Positions 29,801 to 39,012 are shown, counted from the stretch's first letter. The stretch: 64,000 nt of DNA from Sphaerisporangium siamense (GCF_014205275.1 NZ_JACHND010000001.1:7440001-7504000), one strand, 5' to 3'. Notes: generated by a model not told the origin, from the sequence alone. Numbers and translations are program-made.

Positions 29801-32800
29801 CACGTCGTCTCGTTCCCTCCGAGAGTGGCGGCCGACCAGGTGCCCAGGGTCTGGGTGCATGAGATCAGCCACACGATGCGGCGGCTGGCGGCGCGCGAGG
29901 TGGGCGCGGAACCTCAGGGCGTCGTACGGCGGTATCTGTCCGCGATGAACCCGGCCGCGCCCGTGCGTGCCTCCCGCGACGAGTGCGTGGCGGCGCGGTA
30001 CGACGAGCACCGGTGGCTCGCCCGGAAATGGGAGTCGGCCCCGACCGAGGAAGAGCGCCTCACCCACCGGGCCGAGATCGAAGGCGTCGCCCGCGAGATC
30101 GCCCGCCGCGGCCACGTCCCCCCCACGCCGCCCTGGTCTCCGACCCTCTTCAGCGCCCACGCGACGCCGCCGACGTCCGTGACGGCTCAGACGTCCGCGA
30201 ACGTGGCCCCCTCCCATGGCTCGACTCCGCGGGCACCGGGGTCGGCGGGCACGGCCGAGCCGGCAGGCGCGCCGTCGTCCCGTACGCCCGATGAAGCGCC
30301 CGTGCCGATCACCTCGCTGGCGACGCAGGTACGGCGGCTCGCCGAGTCCCTCGAACAGGCCGAGACGGCGTCGAAGGAAGCAGAAGCGGCGAAAAGGAAG
30401 AACGCCGCGGAGGCGCTGGAGCACGCCACCGCCGCCGAGGAGAAGGCCAGAAAGGCGGCAGGTCAGCGTGACCAGGGCGCGGGCGAGCGCCGCCGCAAGG
30501 CGCTGGCCGAAGCCGAAGCGGAGAGAGAAGCCGCGGCCCGCTACACGGACGTCGCGGAGGCGTTCCGGCGCGCGGGCGAACGCGCCGCCGAAGCCCGCAC
30601 CGCCTACGAGAAGACCCTGAACGCCCTCGACGACCTGGCAACGCACACCTCCTCCCGTGCAACCCCCGATCCGGCCGCCCGCACCCCGCAGGAAGGCAAG
30701 GGGAGCGCGCCCGAGGCGGAGCAGGTCGCGCGGACTGTGCGGGAAGCCGAGGAGACCGCGCGGGCGGTGGAGAAGGTCGTGCGGGCCGCGCGGGACGCGG
30801 AGGGGCTGCTGGAGGCGTATCGAAGGGCGCTCAAGGAGACGCTCCCGCCGGAGATCGCCTTGTCCAGTGGCGTCCCGACGGGACGGCTTCCGCACCTGGG
30901 CAGGCTGACCGAGGCGATCAACGCGGAGGTCGGCCCCGATCACCGCTTCACCGAGGACGAGCTGAACTTCCTCCTCCGCGCCGAGTACCGCAGGATCGTC
31001 TCGGAGGACGGCCTGGTGCTGCGCCGGGGCCCGCACGAGATCAACATCAGGCTGCGGCCCGGGGATCCCGTCGAGGTCCTGGACCCCGCGGTGAAGGTGT
31101 CCGAGCTGATGGTGGGCACGCTGCCGCAGGGCGGCGCGTCCGTGGCGGCCACCTTCGCACGGGCCGTCGGCCTGTCACGCGAGGTGGACGTGGCGTCGCT
31201 GGCCAAGCTGGTCGGCGCGGACCATGGTGTCTGGGCGTTCATCAAGGCGGTCGCGCCGTTCGCCATCCTCAAGGGCGGGTACGCCCGCGGCCGCCAGGCG
31301 TCCACGACGGGGAGCGCCGCCGAGTACGCCCTGGCCGGCGCGGTCGAGGACAACCGCGGCGAATCCTCCTTGTTCGTCGCCCCCGCGAGCTGGAACCTCC
31401 GCGTCCGCGCGACCCCACCCGCCCAGACCACGAGCACCACCCCGTCCGTGGAGAGCACCCCCGAACCACGCGCCCTCCCCGCGAGCGCCCCTGCCCCCAG
31501 CCCCACCGGCCACGAGAGCGCTTCCCAGCCGGCCCCCGGCGGACGCGAGAACGTGCGCCGGTGGGAGGGGTTGCCGGTGTGGAGGGACGTCGCTTCCATC
31601 TCGTCCGGTACGGCGGAGGATGCGGGGATCCTGCGGCTCTGGGTGTCGCACGCCTACACCCGGCACACTCCCGAGAGCGTCGACCGGCTCCCTCCCGGGC
31701 AGCGCGGCAAGACGCCGTTCCCCGAGCATGTCGTCACCGGCCTGACCGGGCTCGAATCACTGGCCGACCGTGTCGCCGCCGCCCTCGGGCGCGCGCCGAT
31801 CGGCGGTGACACCCGCGACCAGCTCCGCGTGATGCTGACCGACGAGCTGCCGTCCAGGCTCGGCGAGGCGATCAACGACCCGCACGGCTTCCAGCGCGTC
31901 GTCACTGGGAACGGCCGCCCGCTGGCGAACATCCGGGTCCGCACCGAGGTCGTCCTGGAACCGGCCCGCGCCACCCCCGACCACCCCGCGCAGGACGGCC
32001 CCGAGGCGGTCGGGACGGCGAGCGTCAAGCACCACCAGGAGCGGCTGCGCGTCGGATTCTCCGGCGCGTCCGGAGCCGAGTCGGCCGGCCGTTCGACGAG
32101 CGTCAGCGTGAACGCCGGGGCGAAGGCCAAGGCGAACCTGCTCCTGGACGCGACGGGCGCGGACGAACTGCTGGACGCCGCCGGGGTGGACGATTCGGGC
32201 GCGGACGGCTGGACGCCGAGGCTCGCCGGGAGCGTCGGCCGGGCGGCTTCGCGGTCCGAGGGGCAGAGCGCGGGCGGCATGGCCATCCACCCGAGCGTAC
32301 AGCGGTGGTCGGGGCACACGCAGGGGTACCGGATCGCGCTGCGGCACACGATGACCGTCCGCGTGCTCGGCGACCGCGCCGCGCTGCCGCCCGTGCACGG
32401 CGCGAGCGAGGGCCTGTTCCGGATCCCGGAGCCGGACGCCTACCGGTACGGCCTGCCGGTGGACGCGGCGGCGGTGGTCCGTGACGAGGCGGGCGACCCG
32501 CTCACGAACCCGGACGGTTCGGTGCGGCTGCGCGACGACCCGTCCTTCGACCCGCCGCCGGGGCGCAGGCCCGTGCTGCCGCAGTGGCTCGGCGCGGGTC
32601 CGGGCCAGGCACGCGGGGCGGGGCCGGCGTTGGTGCAGCGGGTCACGGGCGTCGACGCCGTCCGCGCCCAGGTCGAGGAGCGGCTGCGCGCGATCGGTGT
32701 GCTGCCCGCGCTGGACGCGGACGGCGTCCCCAGGCCGTCCCGTGACCGGCTCGCCGCGGCGGCGCAGTCGCGCAACCTGCGGGAGGTGGCCGAGCAGTTC

Positions 32801-35800
32801 TCGGCGGCGCGGCTGGAGACGGGCTACGACCAGGCGACGCAGGACGGCATCCTGCTGGACCTGGTGCGCCACAGGACCGGCCAGGCGCCCCGGCACATCA
32901 CGCTGCGGATCCGCCTGGAGCAGCACACCGAGGCCGCCCGGTACGCCGGGGTGACACCGGCCGAGACGGTGGTCAACCTGGACATCGGCTCGGACACCTC
33001 GGCGCGGTCGTCCGGCAGGACGGTGACATGGTCGGGGCGGGGCGAGGTGGGGACCGGCCACGATCCCGCCGGGCCCGGCGACTCCGGCTGGATGTTCACG
33101 GGCGGCGCCGCCGGCCGGCAGGTGGCGCACGGGCGCAGCACGGGATGGTCGGCAGGAAACACGGTCAACCAGGTGCGGCTGGCGGAGGCCACGGTCCCGG
33201 CGGCGGCCTTCGAGGTCCCGCACACCGTGCACGTCGACCGCCTGCTCACCGGCGGACGGACCAGCCCCTTCCTCGACGAGGACCCGGCCACCCGCCGGAT
33301 CTCGGCCCGCGTCCTCCTGGCGAGCGACCTGCTCCCCGAAACGACCCCCCATCCGGCGGCGCAGGAGCGGCCGACGTCTGAGGCGGTGCTGGCGCGGGCC
33401 ACGTTCCTGCACCTGGACGCGGGGGACATGCCGGCGGCCGTCCGGTCCGTCCTGCCGCGGGGGGCGCGGCCGGACTCGGCGGCGCTGCAGCATCTCGCGG
33501 CGTTCTCCAACGTCCGTGGCCTCATCTCGCACCCGTGGTGGACCCACACCCCGTACGAGACCGAGCTCGCCGTACGGCCCGGGGGCGTCCGCCCGGTCCG
33601 CTCGACGTTGTCGATCCGCGGCGAGCCGGGGACCTCGCGGTTCGTGGGCGCGGTGGACGCGGTGAACGGCCACATCAACCTCACGCTCGCCGGCAGCACC
33701 ACCTCGGCGGGCCGCCAGCGCACCGTGGCCTGGGACGGCTCGGCGGGGGCGGGCGTGAACCAGGCCGGGGACCCGAAGGGCGGCCTCGGGCCGGGCGGCT
33801 CGGCGTCGCGGACGGACGGCTCCTCGCGGTCCGACACCGCCATCTGGGGCAGGGAACGGCTGACGATCGAGGTCGGCAAGCAGTACGTCTTCCAGATGGA
33901 CGTCGGCTTCACGGTCACCGGCTCCGAGCGCGGCACCCGGGGCGCGCACACCGTCACCCCGGAGAAGCCCGGCGGCGGCACGGTCGTCTACATGCTCCCC
34001 GAGCGCGACGCCCTGCTGCTGTACGCGGACGGCACGATGCCGTTGCCGCTCCGCCAGGTGTCCGACGCGGTGGAGCGGTTCGTGGACGGCACGCTGACCC
34101 TCGACCCGGTGCTCGCTCCCCTGCTGATCCGCCGCTATCTGACCGACCTGCACGCCGCCCGCACCTCGGGGGAGCCGCTGAGCCCTCTCGCCGGACGGCA
34201 CACGGCGCGGCTGCTGCTGGCGAAGCTGACCCCGATGTTCGGCACGGACGCGGTCGTGCAGAAGGGTAAGCCGCGGAACAAGCTGTCCCGTCTGCTCACG
34301 CACGCCTCCGCCCTGGAACGGACACAGGTCGCGCTGCCCGACCACTACCGGCGCGCGATGGGGCAGACCACGTTCGAGAGCGTCACGCTCCTGGACGGCG
34401 AGGGGAGGAAGGTGGAACTGGCCGCCGCCGTGATGGACGCCGTGCGGGCCGTCTCACGGAAGGCGCTGGACGCCGACCCCGCGCTGCGCCGCGCCCTCAT
34501 GGGCCAGTTCGGCGGGCAGAACTGGTGGGGCTCCGTCGACAACATGATCGACAACGTGACCGGTGACACGGCCCCGGACACCTGGTTCGCCACCGAGTAC
34601 ACCGCGCGGATCGGCGCGCAACGGTCCGAGAAGATCGTCGTACGGGTGCGGGCGCGCATCGACGAGGGCACGCCGGTCCTGGAGGGCCGCAGCGACGAGG
34701 TCGGGCAGATCATCCAGAACTACGACTACGCGCAGACCGAGACGTCCCGTTCGACCGGCCGCTCGTTCGCGGGCGACACGGGCGGGGACGGCGTGGTGGG
34801 CGACGAGTCCGGGAACGGCAGGGTCGCCACGCACCGGAGCCACGCCTCCACGGGGTCCACCGGCGAGCAGCTCACCCACCTGCAGCGGGTGTCGTCGTTC
34901 GACGGCGCCGACCGGGTCCGCCACCCGATCAGGATCAGCGTCGAGGCCGAGCGCATGCCCCTGGCCGGCGGGAGCCCGCGAATCCTCGCCGCACGGGCGG
35001 GGACGCTCGTGCGGGGCCCCCGCGTGCACCGGGCGCCCGACCTGCGCGGCGAGGCGGTCCGGCTGGTCCCGGACGGGCTGACGGCGCGCGCCGACCTCGT
35101 GTCCGCCCCTTCCCCCGCGGCCCCCGACCCGCGGCCGGCGCCGCGGCCGGACATGTTCCACGTCGACTCCACCGAGGCTCCCACGCTGCTCACCGAGGTG
35201 GCCGGCCGCCTCTCGGCGCGGGACATGCTCGGCCGGGCCGGGATGCGGGAGCACCGCACGCATCTGGCCCACCAGCTCTCCGCGATCGCCCGCATGGCGT
35301 CCTTCACCTGGATGACCGGGCAGGACGGGCATCGCATGGCGCGCCTTCCCGTCCCGGGCACCCGGGGCGAGGTCGTGGACGTGTGGGTGCGGGCCGTGCT
35401 GTCCGAGCCGCACGTCGTCGTCGGCGACCGGGAGAACGTCGAGATCGGCGAGGTGTTCCGCCGCCAGGAGACCACGACCGTCGCCACGAGCCGGAGCCGC
35501 GTCACCCCGCTCGGCGGCTCCGTGGGCGGCGGGCACGGTCCCGCGGGCGTCGGCGGGGGTCTGTCGGCCGGCGACCAGGCGTCCGAGCGCGACTCGGCGT
35601 CCGGGGGGAACCGCAACGAGACCAGCAACTTCGAGAAGGGGACCGCGGTGACCACGCGGTGGCGGGTGGACTACCACGTCCGCCTCGTCCGCACGACGCT
35701 GGACCCCGGCGGCGGCGAGCGCCCCGGACGGACGGTCGCGCTGCCGTCCTCCATCGTCGGCAGCGCCCACCTCCAGCTCATGCGGGACAACCTCGCGGAC

Positions 35801-37504
35801 GTGCTCACCCGTATGGAAACCCCGTCCCCGGCCGGATCCGGCTGGCACGTCCCCGGCCATACGGCGACCACACCCGCCCCCCTGGGGCCGGTCGCGGTTT
35901 CTCTGGACGAACTGCTGGCCGAGGCGCAGGGGCGGCCCTCCTTCGCCTCCGACCCCGGCGGGGCGATGGCGGACGCGCTCGGCGATGCCCGAGGCCGCCC
36001 AGGGACGCCTGTCCGGCTGCACACGGCCGACGCGGGCGCCTCTCCTGGGGTGGAGGCGGTCACCCACGCGCAGTTGCTGGCACGCGCGCTGCGCGCCGAG
36101 GTCCACCTGGACGTGTACGAGACCGACCGTGACCTCCACCGGAGGTACATCGCCTCCCCGGACGGCGCCCTCACCGGCGACCGCCCGGACGGCGGCTTCG
36201 CCCCGGCCCTCGCCACGCTCTCCCCGGCCCTGCGCACGGCGGCACGCGACGCCGGCCTCGACCTGCGCGCCCTCCACGCGACCCCGGACGGCCCGGGCAC
36301 GTTCGCCGACGCGGTGCGGGACGCGCTGGGGACGGGCAACGTGCCTCAGCCGGAGAAGCCGTTCTGGCCGACCAAACTGTGGGGTCCGGGACCGGAGGCG
36401 AGCACGGGCTCCTACCTGGGCGGCGCGGGACCGATGACCGCTCCCCCGATCCCGGGGACGGCGTTCACGGCGGACGGGCGGGCCGCGGACCTCTCCGACG
36501 TCAGCCCGAACGAGCTGAAGTCCGCGCTCACCGGCGTCACCGGCGCGGACATGCCACGAGGTGTCGGAGCGCCGGTCCTCTCCCCCGACGGCACGACGGT
36601 GTCCGTCACCGTGCCGGGCCGGGGCGAACAGCACTTCGGCTGGGAGGTCGGCCACGTGCGGGGCGGCCGGCTCGCCAGGACGATCAAGGGCGACGGCACT
36701 CCCGGGAAACCGCATGTCATCCGCGTCGCCCCGAGGGTCGCCCCCCAGCAGCTCCCCCGCGTCTGGGTCCACGAACTCGCCGAGATGACCTACCACCTCG
36801 CCACGACACCCCCCGAAGCGCTCGCCACGACACCCCCTGAAGCGCCCGACGCCCCCACGCCCGAGTCCTCGTCCGCAGCCGGAACCCCCGAGACCCAGGG
36901 CGCAGGGACGCGAGGCCCCGGGAGCACCGGGAATCGTCCCGAGCAGGGCGTGGTCCGGTTCGTCGGCCAGAGTGCGTCGCCGGACCCGGAAGGCGGCACG
37001 GCGGCACACCCGGCGAAGAGCACGTCAGCGAGCACGACGGAGAGCACGGCGGCGACGTGGGACGCGTGCCTCGTGGCGCGTTACGCCGAGCATCGGTGGC
37101 TGGTCCGCAAGCTGGGCTCCGCGCGCGGCGACACCGAGCGCGCCGTCTGGACGCACGAGATCGAGGGCGTGGGCCGCGACATCGAGGCACGCGGCGCGGT
37201 GCCGCCCGCCCCCTCGTCACGGTCCGGGGAAGCGTCCGTCCCCCCGTCGCCGCCGCCAGGTCCCGCGGGGCCGCCCCCGCCGCCCGGTGCGCCGCCGCCG
37301 GGCTCGGGAGACGTTCCCTCCCCCGATGGCGGCCGCGACACGGATGAGGAGTTCTGGGCACGTATGCGGAAGTTGAGCAACTCCACCGGCTGGATTCCCC
37401 CAGAAGAGTGGCGCAGGGGCGGGCGGCACGACACCGGCCCGCAGCCGGGGGCAGAGGCTCGTGACGGAGCGGACGGAGCGGTTCGCCGTGGGGCGGAGGG
37501 ATGA
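26822..37504 (+). CDS. Giant ESX-linked protein with WXG/CpnT-like N-terminus and duplicated metalloprotease-like domain
   Basis: A 3560-residue protein, GTG start at 26822. In order: a CpnT-like WXG100-type helical domain (about 25-140, PGWVDTLIALIVSGQSWPEA); hydrophobic helices (140-166); helical region to 370; Ser/Thr/Pro/Asn-rich linker (377-687); a mixed region; a domain (about 905-1100) with a zinc-type motif H1013-E-I-S-H1017 and E1054 in DECVAARYDEHRW; two coiled coils (1173-1270, 1297-1340); five strand-Gly/Ser loop-strand modules (about 1730-1852, 2025-2140, 2240-2368, 2590-2715, 2850-2960); and a second copy of the metalloprotease-like domain (about 3210-3460) in which the motif is HELAE (3317-3321) and the downstream acid is A3415 (DAC). 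No signal peptide is present, fitting ESX export. The last 4 bp overlap an immunity-like gene. Overall it resembles a polymorphic toxin or cell-surface delivery protein; no known toxin family was recognised. Confidence 0.85.
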   Translation: MTIDVNPNTSPGGSTAGGGSSTTDITPAWGESLPGWVDTLIALIVSGQSWPEASERLLWELAKEHQALGESLYGAVEPGVTAVRTVLSGWDVPATPGFVTEADRLFAERTGVAGLGVQNLTKALQADNFARETQYSKISINVAFWVAVTAAFIALVSAFFTAGASTPMIGPIAASARATIGRILQRLAAVAGRDFGSTMVTRLAATRAAQAGGAGLFRTALSGHLGREIIEEVGEEVFIDAWTQREQMKLGTRDDWDWKKTAASAVGGAGGAVIGMKAAGPMSRFGDRIPLLRALNNAGAGPGVANAFARYPGRAIQTGLNNMAASPGGSILANGLVYGQWELPNAESLLGAAMGGAGRTNTISPFSPDVLSAVTHPYTTLSTATATVAANDAAAAADPAAATATAGVNTTSAADPAAAAQAQQSYQDPRDGSHPGIPSAQPAQSVPSSDPSRSQNPSVPTGSPNASQPAGSQHTSTPRGSTGPLPLSQPTGSGGTTAGLGETTTTSPAPHDPPRSSISTPPPTAANPGAPPNANPTTPDSGATSTNNAPGATTTTGANGATGPATTSTTGATGSGTNSTGPNSTGPAGTGPNSPEPSTGTSATGTSSTGTTSMSPAPANADSSHNPSSNASPGPGATTPTLTPHTVPTTSQPHPIVTGALPAASVPAPANSGPAQVSGPDTRAGADTRAGAALVRVVRVTAPDALPLQDGGLRLSAHDGTTVHLPGERLTAIHEHLTVRAGDGATSPRLEAEAAALLGMELARLSGRPPVEGALNTLAQISEGSPDHSDAVVAVTREVLADNTTSRPNDRLTPAATHLLTLSAASPAPALSAPAPDHVLSLSPEALGRRAGAIVQEADALPLALRLDAVSPTGKPPTGGEDPSLVSTNASQPSGTEGGTVPARPIRRTAFVADGRPARVADLDVDETRAATADLRATDLGRGVRDITWPPESATLRVETVDHGVQHFTSRVRNVPRGRLARTELHTGTADDPHVVSFPPRVAADQVPRVWVHEISHTMRRLAAREVGAEPQGVVRRYLSAMNPAAPVRASRDECVAARYDEHRWLARKWESAPTEEERLTHRAEIEGVAREIARRGHVPPTPPWSPTLFSAHATPPTSVTAQTSANVAPSHGSTPRAPGSAGTAEPAGAPSSRTPDEAPVPITSLATQVRRLAESLEQAETASKEAEAAKRKNAAEALEHATAAEEKARKAAGQRDQGAGERRRKALAEAEAEREAAARYTDVAEAFRRAGERAAEARTAYEKTLNALDDLATHTSSRATPDPAARTPQEGKGSAPEAEQVARTVREAEETARAVEKVVRAARDAEGLLEAYRRALKETLPPEIALSSGVPTGRLPHLGRLTEAINAEVGPDHRFTEDELNFLLRAEYRRIVSEDGLVLRRGPHEINIRLRPGDPVEVLDPAVKVSELMVGTLPQGGASVAATFARAVGLSREVDVASLAKLVGADHGVWAFIKAVAPFAILKGGYARGRQASTTGSAAEYALAGAVEDNRGESSLFVAPASWNLRVRATPPAQTTSTTPSVESTPEPRALPASAPAPSPTGHESASQPAPGGRENVRRWEGLPVWRDVASISSGTAEDAGILRLWVSHAYTRHTPESVDRLPPGQRGKTPFPEHVVTGLTGLESLADRVAAALGRAPIGGDTRDQLRVMLTDELPSRLGEAINDPHGFQRVVTGNGRPLANIRVRTEVVLEPARATPDHPAQDGPEAVGTASVKHHQERLRVGFSGASGAESAGRSTSVSVNAGAKAKANLLLDATGADELLDAAGVDDSGADGWTPRLAGSVGRAASRSEGQSAGGMAIHPSVQRWSGHTQGYRIALRHTMTVRVLGDRAALPPVHGASEGLFRIPEPDAYRYGLPVDAAAVVRDEAGDPLTNPDGSVRLRDDPSFDPPPGRRPVLPQWLGAGPGQARGAGPALVQRVTGVDAVRAQVEERLRAIGVLPALDADGVPRPSRDRLAAAAQSRNLREVAEQFSAARLETGYDQATQDGILLDLVRHRTGQAPRHITLRIRLEQHTEAARYAGVTPAETVVNLDIGSDTSARSSGRTVTWSGRGEVGTGHDPAGPGDSGWMFTGGAAGRQVAHGRSTGWSAGNTVNQVRLAEATVPAAAFEVPHTVHVDRLLTGGRTSPFLDEDPATRRISARVLLASDLLPETTPHPAAQERPTSEAVLARATFLHLDAGDMPAAVRSVLPRGARPDSAALQHLAAFSNVRGLISHPWWTHTPYETELAVRPGGVRPVRSTLSIRGEPGTSRFVGAVDAVNGHINLTLAGSTTSAGRQRTVAWDGSAGAGVNQAGDPKGGLGPGGSASRTDGSSRSDTAIWGRERLTIEVGKQYVFQMDVGFTVTGSERGTRGAHTVTPEKPGGGTVVYMLPERDALLLYADGTMPLPLRQVSDAVERFVDGTLTLDPVLAPLLIRRYLTDLHAARTSGEPLSPLAGRHTARLLLAKLTPMFGTDAVVQKGKPRNKLSRLLTHASALERTQVALPDHYRRAMGQTTFESVTLLDGEGRKVELAAAVMDAVRAVSRKALDADPALRRALMGQFGGQNWWGSVDNMIDNVTGDTAPDTWFATEYTARIGAQRSEKIVVRVRARIDEGTPVLEGRSDEVGQIIQNYDYAQTETSRSTGRSFAGDTGGDGVVGDESGNGRVATHRSHASTGSTGEQLTHLQRVSSFDGADRVRHPIRISVEAERMPLAGGSPRILAARAGTLVRGPRVHRAPDLRGEAVRLVPDGLTARADLVSAPSPAAPDPRPAPRPDMFHVDSTEAPTLLTEVAGRLSARDMLGRAGMREHRTHLAHQLSAIARMASFTWMTGQDGHRMARLPVPGTRGEVVDVWVRAVLSEPHVVVGDRENVEIGEVFRRQETTTVATSRSRVTPLGGSVGGGHGPAGVGGGLSAGDQASERDSASGGNRNETSNFEKGTAVTTRWRVDYHVRLVRTTLDPGGGERPGRTVALPSSIVGSAHLQLMRDNLADVLTRMETPSPAGSGWHVPGHTATTPAPLGPVAVSLDELLAEAQGRPSFASDPGGAMADALGDARGRPGTPVRLHTADAGASPGVEAVTHAQLLARALRAEVHLDVYETDRDLHRRYIASPDGALTGDRPDGGFAPALATLSPALRTAARDAGLDLRALHATPDGPGTFADAVRDALGTGNVPQPEKPFWPTKLWGPGPEASTGSYLGGAGPMTAPPIPGTAFTADGRAADLSDVSPNELKSALTGVTGADMPRGVGAPVLSPDGTTVSVTVPGRGEQHFGWEVGHVRGGRLARTIKGDGTPGKPHVIRVAPRVAPQQLPRVWVHELAEMTYHLATTPPEALATTPPEAPDAPTPESSSAAGTPETQGAGTRGPGSTGNRPEQGVVRFVGQSASPDPEGGTAAHPAKSTSASTTESTAATWDACLVARYAEHRWLVRKLGSARGDTERAVWTHEIEGVGRDIEARGAVPPAPSSRSGEASVPPSPPPGPAGPPPPPGAPPPGSGDVPSPDGGRDTDEEFWARMRKLSNSTGWIPPEEWRRGGRHDTGPQPGAEARDGADGAVRRGAEG

Positions 37505-38046
37505 GGATGGCGATCTCTGTGGCGCGGACCAGGGACGAGGCGCACCTGTATCTGGACCTTCATCCCTGCGGGTCCTGCGGCTCGGTGGACACCGAATGGG
37601 ACGACGGGCTCGTCAGCCTGGACGGGGAGCCGGTCTGCCATTACGCGGGCACGTGCGCGGGCTGCGGCGGGGAGCGGGAGTTCCTCTTCGGTCTCCCGGA
37701 GCGGGAGACGGCCGCCGCGCGGTTCCCGTCCTTCGGCGGCCCGGAGCCGTCCGAGCTGCTCGACCCGGGCGAGTGGCTGTGGGTCGCCGACCTGACCGCG
37801 GGGAACGTGCCCGCCGACGACCCGCCCGCGGCGCGGCGGGCCCTGACGATCGCCATGGCGGCGGTCGAGGAGGTCGTCAAGTTCATTCCTCCGGGCCGGG
37901 AGGAGGTGCCCGAAGAGGCGTTCTGGTCGGACACGGGCCGCCGGGTCCACCACGAGGAGCCGGGGCGTTTCCGCCTCGACCGGCTGCTGGTCGTCCGCGA
38001 CACCTACCGCTCACTCGCCGCCCGGGAGGAGGAGCGGCTTCCCTGA
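37501..38046 (+). CDS. Immunity/chaperone candidate 1 with zinc ribbon, coupled to giant protein
   Basis: A 181-residue acidic cytoplasmic protein. Two CxxC pairs, C23-GS-C26 and C52-AG-C55, form a probable zinc ribbon. The C-terminal part, LLDPGEW...AVEEVVKFIPPGREEVPEEAFWSDTG, is clearly paralogous to the next gene. Its ATG overlaps the giant gene's TGA (ATGA), indicating translational coupling and matched expression. Small acidic proteins coupled downstream of a toxin-like gene are typically immunity proteins; a dedicated chaperone is the alternative. The family was not recognised and the function is inferred. Confidence 0.75.
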   Translation: MRMAISVARTRDEAHLYLDLHPCGSCGSVDTEWDDGLVSLDGEPVCHYAGTCAGCGGEREFLFGLPERETAAARFPSFGGPEPSELLDPGEWLWVADLTAGNVPADDPPAARRALTIAMAAVEEVVKFIPPGREEVPEEAFWSDTGRRVHHEEPGRFRLDRLLVVRDTYRSLAAREEERLP

Positions 38047-38139
38047 TCGCTTTCCGTGACCGATAGGCTCGAAGGGACCCGCGTGGGACGTGCCGGCTCC
38101 GCCGGGACACGCGCACCCAGGCACCAGGAGGCGGCTGAG

Positions 38140-38811
38140 ATGACGGGCGACGTGCCGGTCCTTCGCGCGCGGACGCTGGTGGAGGCGTACCTCTACATCA
38201 ACCTCACCGTCGCGGCCGACGCCGTGGCCCCGCCCGACGACGAAGAGGCCGTAGAGGGCTCCGAGGGCGAGGAGGCGGCGCGGGGGCGGGCCGCTCGCCG
38301 TGCGATCGACTACGAGCGCTGGACGACGTTGACCGAGGGCCGCACCGCCTGGTCGCTGCTCTTCGACGGCCCGGACACCGGCCCCCGCCACAAGATCATC
38401 CTCGTGATCCCGTACGACACCGAGTTCGCCGCGCGTCGCGAGGAACTGCGCTTCGGCCCTGGGCGCTCCGAGATCATCGACCCGGGGCAGTGGCAGCTCG
38501 TCGGCGCGGGGTACGCGCGCCGCGCCATGCGCGACGACCTGCTGTACGCCGAGAACCCCGGCGACCGGCAGCATTTCCACGAGGTGATCGTGAACTGGAC
38601 GTACGCCAGGGACGCGGTCGCCGAGGCCGCCAAGTTCCTCCCCGAGGACGGCGACGAGATCCCCGAGAGCGCCTTCTGGTCGGAAGAGGGCGCCGCGACC
38701 CGCCGCGACGAACCGGAGCGCTTCACCCGCGAGGGCCTGGAAAGCGACATCGCCCTCTACCAGCGCAACCTCGACCATTTCCTCTCTCTCCACGGCCCGC
38801 ACACTCCCTGA
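38140..38811 (+). CDS. Immunity/chaperone candidate 2 (paralogue of the preceding gene)
   Basis: A 223-residue acidic protein from ATG 38140, with AGGAGG eight bases upstream. It shares with its neighbour the start (EAYLYINL versus EAHLYLDL), the segment IIDPGQW versus LLDPGEW, and the C-terminal AVAEAAKFLPEDGDEIPESAFWSEEG versus AVEEVVKFIPPGREEVPEEAFWSDTG. The zinc ribbon of the first copy is replaced by an acidic insert (DDEEAVEGSEGEEA) and a strand pair. Two diverged copies after an effector with one active-looking and one degenerate domain suggest a duplicated immunity function; this is inference. Confidence 0.72.
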   Translation: MTGDVPVLRARTLVEAYLYINLTVAADAVAPPDDEEAVEGSEGEEAARGRAARRAIDYERWTTLTEGRTAWSLLFDGPDTGPRHKIILVIPYDTEFAARREELRFGPGRSEIIDPGQWQLVGAGYARRAMRDDLLYAENPGDRQHFHEVIVNWTYARDAVAEAAKFLPEDGDEIPESAFWSEEGAATRRDEPERFTREGLESDIALYQRNLDHFLSLHGPHTP

Positions 38812-38826
38812 ACGCCCCGCGATTCC

Positions 38827-38846
38827 CCGTCCATACGCGATGATGT
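38827..38846. repeat. Imperfect 20-bp direct repeat, copy 1 of 2
   Basis: CCGTCCATACGCGATGATGT here and CCGCCCATACGCGATCATTT at 40472-40491 agree at 17 of 20 positions. They flank the minus-strand transglycosylase and WXG genes on either side. They may be a regulatory motif or traces of an insertion boundary; chance similarity is not excluded. Confidence 0.35.
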
Positions 38847-39012
38847 GCGGCGAAGGCGACGGCGGGACTGGGGCTCCTCCCCGGCCTGCTGCCCCCGAAA
38901 GGAACCCAGAGCCCCCCGGAGTGGGAGATCTCCGCCTGGCGGAGGCGCGGCCGAGGTCGCGTTCGACGCTGGCGGTGACGCACACGGACCAGCGCGTCCC
39001 GCCCGGGGCGCG

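Noticed and set aside
31757-34345. Long minus-strand open frame opposite the giant gene
   Set aside because: Composition is that of an antisense frame (Arg, Pro, His rich) and it lies wholly inside a coherent plus-strand protein.
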